18,134 nt of DNA from Candidatus Aerophobota bacterium. GTDB lineage: Bacteria; Aerophobota; Aerophobia; Aerophobales; B3-G15. Every line of letters begins with the position of its first letter. Position 1 is the first letter of the stretch. This document shows, in pieces, positions 5,155-13,348 of the stretch. Location of the stretch: contig JACUUP010000020.1 of assembly GCA_014859225.1 (NCBI GenBank), forward strand, positions 1-18,134, in the 5' to 3' direction. The position numbers and the translations under genes are program-made. A model generated the notes under the pieces. It had not been told where the DNA came from, did not search any database, and worked only from the letters and a program-made list of their open reading frames with translations.

Positions 5155-6636
5155 TCACAAACCTTCATAGATAAAAGAGCACAAGAAAAAAGTTGCAACA
5201 AACTTGAGCAAGATCCTAATTTCCTCCTGGGCAGATAAAATGGTACGTCGGGTATCTTGATATAATTCGTGGAAGTCTTTGATAATCTTTGATTCATAAA
5301 ATTTAAGGTACAAATAATTATCTATTCTGCCAAAGTCAAAATCAAAATCCCGCATCAGCTCTTCGGTGAGTCCTAATAATAATTGTTCCTTTTCATCATT
5401 TCCATTTAAAATCGAGAACATGCGAAGGACTTCACTAGCAATTGTTCTACAAGAATTGAAAATCGGAATATAGTATGCTTCGGCAGATGTTATGTTTTCA
5501 TTTTTCTTTAAGATGCCTGTATTTACAATTTCTTCAAAAATGTTCTTTATAGTAAATTGAGGCATTTTTTTGCAATAGTTATCTATCCTTTTACACATAA
5601 GAAGTCCCTCTAAGCTAAACATGCCCCTTGTTTTGATAGCATATATTATTGTCTCAAGTTTTAACAAATTCTCGATTGAATCCAAGGCACCCCATTGGCC
5701 AAAATGGTTCCTGAACTTATGTCGCGTGATTGTAGGATAACGTTCCTTATGCTTCTTATGGAGATAATCCGCGAGTTTAACTAAAAAGTTATCAGCGTTA
5801 GCACTAACAAATATACAATTATTTTTTAGAATGCTTTTAGCAAATTTGAACATGTCATTATTGCTTGGGAAATCTTTATTAGTATCCACCCAAAATATTT
5901 TCCTGCCTTCAGTTAATACCAACTTTTTTAGTACCTTTTGAAAGTCAGGATCAGGACAGCTAAAACCTATGATTAGTAAAGCAGCAGAGTCGTTAAAGAT
6001 TTTCTCTAAAAGATCTTGTTTTTCTTTTTCAAATTGCTGGACAGTTTCAAATGTAGGTCTGATAGTAGCAGGATAACTTATTGTTCCATGGGGTTTGATC
6101 AGCAATGGCTTTCGAGGTAATGCACCTTTTCTAAATTCAATTTCTTCAGCTACTTTCTGGAAAATGCTCTTGCTTCTTACCCATTCATAGCTATCTTCGC
6201 CTATTTCATCATCGAGAGAAACTTCCAAACACTCATCAAAGTTGAAAGAAATCACATTGTCAACTAATCTATGGCTAATAAAGTGTGAAATGATTTCATA
6301 GCCCAAAGGGGGGATTACACTAATTTCCGATTTCGGTCTAATTCCTTGCTGTATTAAAAAAAGGTCGATAGGTTTGTTATAAATTTTACTATAAATTGAT
6401 AGTAGTTCTTCTAAACTGCATTCGGAAGGTTCCTTGTTTATATGAGAAAGTGTGTTGACTCGGAGTTGCTTTTGTCCTCCCTGCTCTAATTTTAGGTTCT
6501 CGAGCAATTTTTGTTTTAGTACCGGCACTCCAAATCTATTATAATCGGAGGCTCCGGAACCAACAACAATACTCACCTTGCCTGCTACAAATTGGTCAAC
6601 TAAACTATTCAAGATATTAATATCAATGTCCACCAT
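5155..6636 (-). CDS. SIR2-domain protein, probable NAD-consuming defence effector
   Basis: A 493-residue protein with an N-terminal SIR2-like domain. VSIVVGSGAS (21-30) is the Rossmann NAD loop, SFNFDE (130-135) matches the conserved (T/S)xNxD motif, KPHG (181-184) has the catalytic histidine, and IIGFSCPDPDF (222-232) the second glycine-serine loop. SIR2 domains of this divergent type, lacking the sirtuin zinc module, act in anti-phage systems by degrading NAD. Residues about 300-493 are helical and unassigned, probably a sensor or oligomerisation region. The gene starts at ATG 6636 behind GGAGAGG. The repeat-borne promoter at 6795-6822 reads into it with a leader of about 150 nt. All key residues are present. 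The trigger and partner are unknown; the next gene is broken. Confidence 0.75.
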   Translation of the reverse strand: MVDIDINILNSLVDQFVAGKVSIVVGSGASDYNRFGVPVLKQKLLENLKLEQGGQKQLRVNTLSHINKEPSECSLEELLSIYSKIYNKPIDLFLIQQGIRPKSEISVIPPLGYEIISHFISHRLVDNVISFNFDECLEVSLDDEIGEDSYEWVRSKSIFQKVAEEIEFRKGALPRKPLLIKPHGTISYPATIRPTFETVQQFEKEKQDLLEKIFNDSAALLIIGFSCPDPDFQKVLKKLVLTEGRKIFWVDTNKDFPSNNDMFKFAKSILKNNCIFVSANADNFLVKLADYLHKKHKERYPTITRHKFRNHFGQWGALDSIENLLKLETIIYAIKTRGMFSLEGLLMCKRIDNYCKKMPQFTIKNIFEEIVNTGILKKNENITSAEAYYIPIFNSCRTIASEVLRMFSILNGNDEKEQLLLGLTEELMRDFDFDFGRIDNYLYLKFYESKIIKDFHELYQDTRRTILSAQEEIRILLKFVATFFLCSFIYEGL

Positions 6637-6654
6637 TATCTTACCTCTCCATTA

Positions 6655-6674
6655 AGTTGGCAATTTCATCTAAC
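6655..6674 (-). repeat. right arm of the 20-bp inverted repeat
   Basis: The inverse of 4534-4553 with one mismatch. It lies 18 nt upstream of the SIR2 start codon, so it forms part of that gene's 5' leader. I found no direct target-site duplication outside the two arms. Positions 6675-6785 hold nothing else I can name apart from a short AGGTTTCACCT palindrome. Confidence 0.7.
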
Positions 6675-6785
6675 TTAAAATAACCGAAGTACTTTGTTTA
6701 TGCACCATTTAGGTGAAACCTCAAATTGCAACTTTTTGTTGTCATTTTCCCCCAAAATCTAAAGGACTTTTAATTCGTTCCATAT

Positions 6786-6928
6786 CTTTGTAATATTATA
6801 TTCTACCGCAATAATAGGTCAAATTTTTGAGGATTTTCCTTCGGTGAGCTGATACCAGGTGAAAGGAAGATACAACGTGGCAAAAACTATGAGAAATGCT
6901 ATCCCTGAAGTAAATAAAGCTTTCCTTA
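6786..6928 (-). repeat. 143-bp direct repeat, copy C
   Basis: Identical to 3372-3514. Here the similarity to the intact ydcF/hicA junction continues to about 6960, so this copy is the more complete parent type. It carries the same promoter. Confidence 0.9.
6795..6822 (-). promoter_or_regulatory. sigma70-like promoter in repeat copy C, reading toward SIR2
   Basis: TTGACC (6817-6822), 16 nt, TATAAT (6795-6800) on the minus strand. It is downstream of alaS and upstream of the SIR2 gene, and no other promoter-like pair as good lies between it and ATG 6636. Confidence 0.6.
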
Positions 6929-6960
6929 CCTTTCTGCTCATAGCAGCTCTTCTAACTTAT
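6819..6960 (-). pseudogene. hicA-tail/ydcF-head relic downstream of alaS
   Basis: Minus strand: GTTAGAAGAGCTGCTATGA keeps the last hicA codons (LEELL) and the same ATGA overlap with a ydcF start as at 1579-1600. The ydcF frame then runs 40 codons (MSRKVRKALFTSGIAFLIVF...TEGKSSKI) and stops at 6819-6821. It matches intact YdcF for about the first 33 residues. The rest of ydcF, most of hicA and all of hicB are gone. A 40-residue membrane peptide could still be made, but nothing suggests it is functional. Confidence 0.8.
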
Positions 6961-6982
6961 TTGACCCAGAGTGTTTACAATC

Positions 6983-9601
6983 TTAGCTCTTCCCAATCAT
7001 CTTCCTGACAATTTCTGCCAGGCTTTTAAATGCCTCATTGAGTTTCTCAGGATGAGAGGTTCCTCCCTGAGCAAAATCCCATCTTCCCCCTCCGCTTCCT
7101 CCCGTTAAAGAAGAGAGTTCTTTTATCAATTTATCTGCTGGCAGGTCTTTTCGCTTAGAAGCAACAACTATGAAGGCTTTTTTCTCATCTGAGGAGGCAA
7201 GCGCAACCACAGCTTCCCCTAACTTATCTTTTAGCCTCTCGGCAGCCTGGCGCAAAGCTTTAGATGAGATATCCTGAACGATTCCCGCACACACTTTAAT
7301 CCCTTCAATATTTTGTGCCTGGGATGCTATTTCCTGAATCCTATTTTCTAAAAAACCCTCCTGTATCTTATCCAGTTTATTCTTTAAATCAGCAATATGT
7401 TTATCTTTTTCTTTGAGCTTATCAATAATTTCATCCTCTGAAACAGAGATGACCTCTGTTATATTTTCCAATTTATCGCTTTTCTCCTGCAACCACAAAA
7501 AAGCTTTCTCTCCACAGAAGGCTTCAATCCTGCGAATTCCCGCGGCAACCCCACTCTCGGATACAATCTGGAATAGCCCTATCTGACCACTTCTAAGAAG
7601 ATGGGTTCCTCCACACACCTCCATACTAAAATCATCCACCTTTACCACCCTAACCTTCTCTTTGTACTTTTCCTCAAAAAGTGCAATTGCCCCCAGGGTA
7701 TGTGCTTCCTCAAGACTCATCTCGTAAATTTCAACAGTTAAATCTTCTCTTATCTTTCTATTAACCAAAAGGCAAATGTCTTTTAAAGCTTTTTTTTCCA
7801 CGGGCGAAGGGTAAGTAAAATCAAAGCGCAACCTCTCCTCATCTACTAAAGAACCGCTCTGTTTCACATCTTCTCTTAGAATACTACGCAGGGCTGCATG
7901 CAGAAGATGGGTAGAGGTGTGGGAACGGGCAATAGATAGTCTTTTTTCCTCATCAACCTGCATTTTTACCTCATCTTTTCTCTTAAATTCACCTTGAAGA
8001 ACCTTTATATGATGCAAGATAACATCTCCCCTCCTCTGGACATAAAGCACCCTACCTTTTGCTTTAGCACCCACTATTTCTCCTGTATCTGATATTTGAC
8101 CACCACCTTCAGGGTAAAAGGGTGTCCTGGAAACTACCAGTTCTCCTTCTTCGCCTTCTTCTATCTGCTCGTGTATTTTTTTATTTTTAATTATAGCAAG
8201 GATAATCCCTTTCAGGCTAACTTTTTCATAACCTGCAAATATAGCTCCCTTTCCCCCGCATGAGCTTTTCTCTATTTCCCTGATTAAGGAAGGGTCATAT
8301 TCCTCGTATATTCCTTTAACAAAACTTAGCCGCGCTTTTCTTCTTTGCTCTTCCATGCAGCGTGTAAAACCTTCCTCATCTAACTTTAATCCGGCTTCAA
8401 AAGCTATCTCCTGCGTAAGCTCCAGAGGAAACCCGTAAGTATCATACATCCGGAAAGCAGTATCTCCAGATAAAATTTTCTTGCCAGAACTTTTTAAGTC
8501 TCTAATCTCATCCTCCAGGATAGATAATCCCCTGGAAAGAGTAATTTGAAAGCTCTCCTCTTCTCTTTTTATTATCTCCTGGCACTTATTTTGTTTTTTT
8601 TCAATTTCAGGATAAGACTTTCCCATCATTTGATTAACTATCAACACCCCTTGATAAAGAAACGGCTCATTTAATCCCAGTCTTCTTCCGTAGCGAGAAG
8701 CTCTACGCAAAACTCTTCTGACAACATATCCCCTACCCGCATTTGAAGGTAAAATTCCTTCCCCTAATAAAAAGACAAGCCCGCGCAGGTGATCACTTAT
8801 CACCCTTAAAGCCTTTTTATCGCAGACAGATGCAGGAGAAATTTCTTCCACCCAACTGTAAAGAGGAAGAAAAAGGTCAGTGTGATAATCATCAACTACC
8901 CCCTGAAGAACTGTAGCCATCCTTTCAAGTCCCATTCCTGTATCTACATTTTTATCAGGTAAGGGGGAAAGTTTGCCTGATAAGTCCCGGTTATACTGGA
9001 TGAATACAAGATTCCATATCTCCACCCATCTTGAACACTTATTACACCCGGGCTCACATCCATTAAGACAACCCATTTTCTCTCCCCGGTCAAAAAAAAT
9101 CTCTGTATCAGGACCACAGGGACCAACTTCTGCTGCTGACCAAAAATTATCTTCCTCACCTTTTCTCACTATCTTTGATGCAGGAAAACCTAACTTTTTC
9201 CATATAGAAGCTGTTTGTTCATCTTCTTTAAATATAGTTACCCATAACCTATTCTGTGCTATATCAAACTCTCCTGCAACAAGCTCCAGAGCCCACTTGC
9301 AAGCCTCATCCTTAAAATAATCTCCGAAGGAGAAGTTACCCAGCATTTCAAAGAAGGTGTGATGGTAAGAGGTTTCTCCCACTTTTTCCAGATCATTGGT
9401 GCGAAAACACAGCTGACAGGAAGTGATACGAGATGCGGGTGGGTTTTTTTCTCCCAGGAAAAATGCCTTAAAGGGAACCATACCTGCTATGGTAAAAAGA
9501 AGTCCTTCCTCCTCTGTTGCAAGAGGGGCAGATGGTTGCACAAGATGCCCTTTGTTCTTAAAAAATTTTAAGAATTTAGCTCTTATCTCATCACCCTGCA
9601 T
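6983..9601 (-). CDS. alaS: alanyl-tRNA synthetase
   Basis: An 872-residue protein, full length for AlaRS, which charges tRNA-Ala and removes mischarged serine and glycine. The class II catalytic core opens with EIRAKFLKFFKNKGH and includes SYHHTFFEMLGNFSFGDYFK (78-97) and VDTGMGLERMATVLQG. The editing domain has HTSTH (561-565) and CGGTH (663-667), the zinc-binding quartet. The C-terminal DHHA1-type domain carries GGSGGGRWDFAQGG (about 833-846). The start ATG 9601 has a GGGAGG ribosome site, 24 nt after priA. It ends the operon. The last 70 coding bases are duplicated at 2066-2135. Confidence 0.97.
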   Translation of the reverse strand: MQGDEIRAKFLKFFKNKGHLVQPSAPLATEEEGLLFTIAGMVPFKAFFLGEKNPPASRITSCQLCFRTNDLEKVGETSYHHTFFEMLGNFSFGDYFKDEACKWALELVAGEFDIAQNRLWVTIFKEDEQTASIWKKLGFPASKIVRKGEEDNFWSAAEVGPCGPDTEIFFDRGEKMGCLNGCEPGCNKCSRWVEIWNLVFIQYNRDLSGKLSPLPDKNVDTGMGLERMATVLQGVVDDYHTDLFLPLYSWVEEISPASVCDKKALRVISDHLRGLVFLLGEGILPSNAGRGYVVRRVLRRASRYGRRLGLNEPFLYQGVLIVNQMMGKSYPEIEKKQNKCQEIIKREEESFQITLSRGLSILEDEIRDLKSSGKKILSGDTAFRMYDTYGFPLELTQEIAFEAGLKLDEEGFTRCMEEQRRKARLSFVKGIYEEYDPSLIREIEKSSCGGKGAIFAGYEKVSLKGIILAIIKNKKIHEQIEEGEEGELVVSRTPFYPEGGGQISDTGEIVGAKAKGRVLYVQRRGDVILHHIKVLQGEFKRKDEVKMQVDEEKRLSIARSHTSTHLLHAALRSILREDVKQSGSLVDEERLRFDFTYPSPVEKKALKDICLLVNRKIREDLTVEIYEMSLEEAHTLGAIALFEEKYKEKVRVVKVDDFSMEVCGGTHLLRSGQIGLFQIVSESGVAAGIRRIEAFCGEKAFLWLQEKSDKLENITEVISVSEDEIIDKLKEKDKHIADLKNKLDKIQEGFLENRIQEIASQAQNIEGIKVCAGIVQDISSKALRQAAERLKDKLGEAVVALASSDEKKAFIVVASKRKDLPADKLIKELSSLTGGSGGGRWDFAQGGTSHPEKLNEAFKSLAEIVRKMIGKS

Positions 9602-9625
9602 TTAAATCCTCCCGATTAAAATTAT

Positions 9626-11518
9626 CTACGTTATAATTAAAGGGTCAACATCAATCCCCAACTTAACCGAACCTCTCATTGTCCGGGGTATTGCTTTTTT
9701 TATACTCTCTTCTAAAAACTTTGTCTTTGTGCCATCATCTCTCAGTATGATATGGTAACGGTACTGCCCCTTTATTTGGAGAAAAGGACAGGGAGAAGGA
9801 CCTAAAAAATCCAGATTTTTTTTCTCAAGTTCTTCCGCTATTTTTTCACATTTATCTTTAACTTTGTTTTTTGTCCTGCCCTCAAAAAGTATGCGTATCC
9901 ATCTTTGAAAAGGGGGATATCCAAGAGTTTCTCTGATTTTGAGCTCTTCTGAATAAAATTCTTCACCCTCTTTATTTAAAACATAGTAAGTTGGATTGTA
10001 AGTTTGAACTATGAGAAAACTTCCCTTCTTCTGACTGTGGCGGATTTTATTTAGAAGATGAAAGGTGCGCTCAGTTGCTCTAAAATCAGGCACATTTAAA
10101 AGGACATCCAGAAGTATAACTCCCACAACATTAACCATTGAAATTATCTCCTCTTTTATTAAAAGTTGTGTTCCCACCAGAATATCAACTTCTTTGTTCT
10201 TTATCCTTTGAGAAATAAGATGGGGGGACAACTTAAACACGTCAAGGTCAAATCTTTCCACTCTCGCTGCGGGAAATATTTTTTTTGCCTCAAGTTCCAC
10301 CCGCTGGGTTCCCCAGCCTATTTTTCTTACACTTATCCCCTCACAAAAAGGACAAGTCAAGGGAGCCTCTTTTTGAAAGCCACACCAGTGACAGAGCATC
10401 TCTTTCTTAAGATGAAAGCTAAGGCTTATGTTGCAGTTGGGACATCGTATAACTTCTCCACAATCGCTGCATAAAAGAAAATTTGCATAGCCTCTGCGTG
10501 GAACAAAAACTAATACGGGAAATCCTCTTTCAAGAGCCTCTTTTATTTTTTCCTGAAGAAGGGAGGAGAAAATTCTATTTTTCTTTTTTTCCTTTTTAAC
10601 ATCAACTATAAAAAAGGATGAGGGGCGATGCATATCTGTTGTTAGATGAGAGGAGGTTTTTTCCTTTTCTGGTATGTTAAATAACCTGTATACCCCCTTT
10701 TGTGCCTTATACCAGGAGTCAAGAGAGGGAGAGCCGCTCACCAGGTATACGGGAAAATTTTCAATTTCTCCTCTCTTTGTAGCTACCTCACGAACACCGT
10801 ACTTAGGAGTTTCTTTTTGCTTATAATCTATACTCTGTTCCTCATCAATCAAAGTTAAACCAATATTGGGAAGAGGGGAAAAAACCACCGATCTTGTCCC
10901 AACAACCACATCTACCTCGCCTTTTTTCATAGCCAGCCAGCGACGATACCTTTCCCTGGGGGGGAGTTTACTGTGAAAAATAACACTTTTTACCCCCCAT
11001 TTTTCTATTTTCTCTTCAAATGCGCAAGTTAAACTTATCTCTGGCACCAGAATTAAAACCTGCTTGTTAATTTTTTTATTTTCCCTTATCCAGGATAGAA
11101 AAAGTTCTATTTTTTGCTCTCCCGGATTAATAAGATAGACCTCTTTTTTGAGGGTGGAGTTTTCCTGTGGGTGAGAAAGACTAAAATCAATCTTTTCCTC
11201 ATAGGGGAAAGGGTGGGGAAAAACTGAGTGTAGCGCCTGGCCCAGGGAACAACCGTAATAATCAGTTATCCAGCTGGCAAGCTGAAAAAGAGAGCTACTA
11301 AAAGGAGAAAATCTGTCAAAAAAACCAATCATCTCTTTCAACTTTCCCTCAGGTTTTTTGGAAGATACGTTTACCACAAAACCTACCTTTTCTTTTTTTC
11401 CCAGAGGAACGACTACTCTTTGACCTATCTCAGGCTTTTCCTTAAAATCAGAAGATAATCTGTACCAGAAAAATTTTTCTGTAGGCAGATTAAAAGCAAC
11501 TTGTATATAGCTTTTCAT
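9626..11518 (-). CDS. priA: PriA-type primosomal protein with degenerate helicase motifs
   Basis: A 630-residue protein, short of the usual about 730. PriA reloads the replicative helicase at stalled forks. Present: the 3'-DNA-binding domain (QVAFNLPTEKFFWYRL...GQRVVVPLG), ILVPEISLT (155-163), RERYRRW, VVGTRSVVFSPL, eight zinc cysteines (350, 353, 359, 362, 376, 379, 389, 392), ILVGTQLL and PDFRATERTFHLL. Missing: the GxTGSGKT Walker A is INPGEQKIELF (about 130-140), DEEH is DEEQ (225-228), and AGRAGR is replaced by RHSQKKG (493-499). ATP-driven unwinding is therefore doubtful, while DNA and partner binding may persist. I start at ATG 11518 because the family homology begins there. The TTG 48 nt upstream lies in a -35-like box. 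Confidence 0.9.
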   Translation of the reverse strand: MKSYIQVAFNLPTEKFFWYRLSSDFKEKPEIGQRVVVPLGKKEKVGFVVNVSSKKPEGKLKEMIGFFDRFSPFSSSLFQLASWITDYYGCSLGQALHSVFPHPFPYEEKIDFSLSHPQENSTLKKEVYLINPGEQKIELFLSWIRENKKINKQVLILVPEISLTCAFEEKIEKWGVKSVIFHSKLPPRERYRRWLAMKKGEVDVVVGTRSVVFSPLPNIGLTLIDEEQSIDYKQKETPKYGVREVATKRGEIENFPVYLVSGSPSLDSWYKAQKGVYRLFNIPEKEKTSSHLTTDMHRPSSFFIVDVKKEKKKNRIFSSLLQEKIKEALERGFPVLVFVPRRGYANFLLCSDCGEVIRCPNCNISLSFHLKKEMLCHWCGFQKEAPLTCPFCEGISVRKIGWGTQRVELEAKKIFPAARVERFDLDVFKLSPHLISQRIKNKEVDILVGTQLLIKEEIISMVNVVGVILLDVLLNVPDFRATERTFHLLNKIRHSQKKGSFLIVQTYNPTYYVLNKEGEEFYSEELKIRETLGYPPFQRWIRILFEGRTKNKVKDKCEKIAEELEKKNLDFLGPSPCPFLQIKGQYRYHIILRDDGTKTKFLEESIKKAIPRTMRGSVKLGIDVDPLIIT

Positions 11519-11537
11519 AGTTTTTTGTTTTCTTAAT

Positions 11538-11566
11538 GTATAATAATGAATAAAGGTGAATGTCAA
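11538..11566 (-). promoter_or_regulatory. possible internal promoter for priA-alaS
   Basis: On the minus strand TTGACA (11561-11566) is followed 17-18 nt later by TTATAC/TATACA, in the 72-nt gap between aspS and priA. The -35 is perfect and the -10 moderate. This is the longest gap in the operon and has no terminator hairpin, so it may give priA and alaS extra, independent transcription. Confidence 0.35.
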
Positions 11567-11590
11567 AGGGGAGGCACAAGGCAGGGAAAA

Positions 11591-13348
11591 TTAATCTTCC
11601 CTGATTTCAATATGAAGCTCTCTTAGCTGCTCCTCCTCAACCGGTGAAGGAGCCTGTGTCATAAGACATACAGCTTTTTGGGTCTTAGGAAAGGGAATTA
11701 CTTCCCGGATAGACTTTTCTCCAGCTAATATCATCACCAGACGATCAAGACCCATGGCGATTCCACCATGAGGAGGGGCCCCCAGAGAAAGAGCATCTAA
11801 CAAAAAGCCAAATTTTTCCCGAGCCCTCACCTCATCCATACCAAGCAGCTTAAATATTTTTTCCTGCAGCTCTTTTTTATGTATTCTTATACTCCCTCCC
11901 CCAATCTCCTGTCCATTAAGAACAATATCGTAGGCTCTTGATGTTACCTCATCTGGATTAGTTTCCAGAATTGGAATATTCTCCTCGCAGGGACTTGTGA
12001 AGGGGTGGTGAACAGAGATAAGTCTACCTGTCTCATTCCTCTCAAATAAAGGAAAATCTACTATCCAGACAAAATTGAATTTCTCCTCAGGGATAAAATT
12101 AAATTTTCTGGCAAGAAAGATGCGAAGCTGTCCCAGAGCCTTGCAAACAGTATCTTTGCTGCCGGCAACCATAAAAAGAACATCTCCTTTCTTAGCCCCT
12201 GAGGCCTGTGCCATTTTATCCAGCGTAGATGAGTCATAAAATTTAGCTAAGGGTGATTTTACCTTCTCTGCGAAAATAACCCAGGCTAAATCTGGGGCCC
12301 CACGATTGGTAGCCCAGAGTTTTAATTCATCCAGCTCCCTGCGAGAAAGATTAACCGGTCCCGGCAAAGTTATTCCCTTTACACATCCCCCATTTTTAAC
12401 AATCTCTTGAAAGGAGCTGAAGCTACCTTCTTTCCCTAAGAAGGAAAGTTCTTTAAGTTCCATATCAAAACGTGTATCCGGCTTATCAGACCCATATCGC
12501 TCCATTGCCTCCTCGTAGCTTAAACTAAAAAAAGGAGTGGGAATAGTAATGCCTTTTGTCTTTTCAAAGACATGCTTTAACATTCCCTCTATTAGTTTAA
12601 ATATATCCTGCTCATCTATAAAGGAAAGCTCAATATCAATTTGAGTGTGTTCTGGTTGACGGTCAGCACGAAGGTCCTCATCCCGGAAACATTTAACAAT
12701 TTGAAAGTATCTCTCAAATCCAGCTATCATAATTATCTGTTTAAAAAGTTGAGGTGATTGAGGAAGAGCATAAAACTCACCTGGATTCAAACGAGAGGGG
12801 ACAAGATAGTCCCGAGCCCCTTCGGGGGTGCTTTTTGTCAAAAAAGGAGTTTCTATTTCTATAAACCCCTGCCTGTCCAGAAACTCACGAACAGCTTTGG
12901 TCACCTCATAACGAAGTTGCATATTTCTCTGCATCACGGGGCGTCTAAGGTCAATGTAGCGATATTTAAGCCTTACCTCCTCATTTAGCTCAACCTCATC
13001 ATCTGTGCTAAAGGGAAGAGGTAGGGAACTGTTCAATACATCAACTTTTTCCACCTGAATTTCAATCTCCCCTGTTGATATTTTAGGATTTACCGAGTCA
13101 GCAGGACGAAGTAAAACTTTTCCCCCTGCCATAATCACCCATCCTTCTCTTAAGCTGTGAGCTATAGAATGGGTATCTTTTGCCACCCGGGGATCAAAGG
13201 CGAGCTGTACAACTCCCGATCTATCTCCAAGATCTACAAATATAAGATTTCCGTGGTCTCTTCTTTTTTTAATCCAGCCGGCAACAATAACTTTAGAGCC
13301 TGCATCCTTTCTGTTCAGTCTTCCACAAAAGCAGTTTCTTTTCGTCAT
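11591..13348 (-). CDS. aspS: aspartyl-tRNA synthetase
   Basis: A 585-residue bacterial-type AspRS. The N-terminal OB-fold anticodon domain (VIVAGWIKKRRDHGNLIFVDLGDRSG, 20-45) is followed by the class II core. The flipping-loop region is KSTPEGARDYLVP (172-184), motif 2 is FRDEDLRADRQPEHTQIDIE (221-240), and motif 3 is GGIAMGLDRLVMIL. The GAD insertion domain lies between. The length is standard. Motif 2 has His in RQPEHTQ where many bacteria have Phe. Whether it also charges tRNA-Asn cannot be read from the sequence; no gatCAB genes are in view. The ATG overlaps the hisS stop (ATGA at 13345-13348), as in many bacteria with a hisS-aspS pair. Confidence 0.97.
   Translation of the reverse strand: MTKRNCFCGRLNRKDAGSKVIVAGWIKKRRDHGNLIFVDLGDRSGVVQLAFDPRVAKDTHSIAHSLREGWVIMAGGKVLLRPADSVNPKISTGEIEIQVEKVDVLNSSLPLPFSTDDEVELNEEVRLKYRYIDLRRPVMQRNMQLRYEVTKAVREFLDRQGFIEIETPFLTKSTPEGARDYLVPSRLNPGEFYALPQSPQLFKQIIMIAGFERYFQIVKCFRDEDLRADRQPEHTQIDIELSFIDEQDIFKLIEGMLKHVFEKTKGITIPTPFFSLSYEEAMERYGSDKPDTRFDMELKELSFLGKEGSFSSFQEIVKNGGCVKGITLPGPVNLSRRELDELKLWATNRGAPDLAWVIFAEKVKSPLAKFYDSSTLDKMAQASGAKKGDVLFMVAGSKDTVCKALGQLRIFLARKFNFIPEEKFNFVWIVDFPLFERNETGRLISVHHPFTSPCEENIPILETNPDEVTSRAYDIVLNGQEIGGGSIRIHKKELQEKIFKLLGMDEVRAREKFGFLLDALSLGAPPHGGIAMGLDRLVMILAGEKSIREVIPFPKTQKAVCLMTQAPSPVEEEQLRELHIEIRED

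Noticed and set aside
8944-9605. Alternative frames inside alaS on both strands
   Set aside because: They are covered completely by the AlaRS reading frame, which has all catalytic motifs.
11519-11566. Longer priA start at TTG 11564-11566
   Set aside because: PriA homology begins at MKSYIQVAF (11518). The extra 16 residues match nothing, and the TTG is part of a TTGACA promoter-like box.
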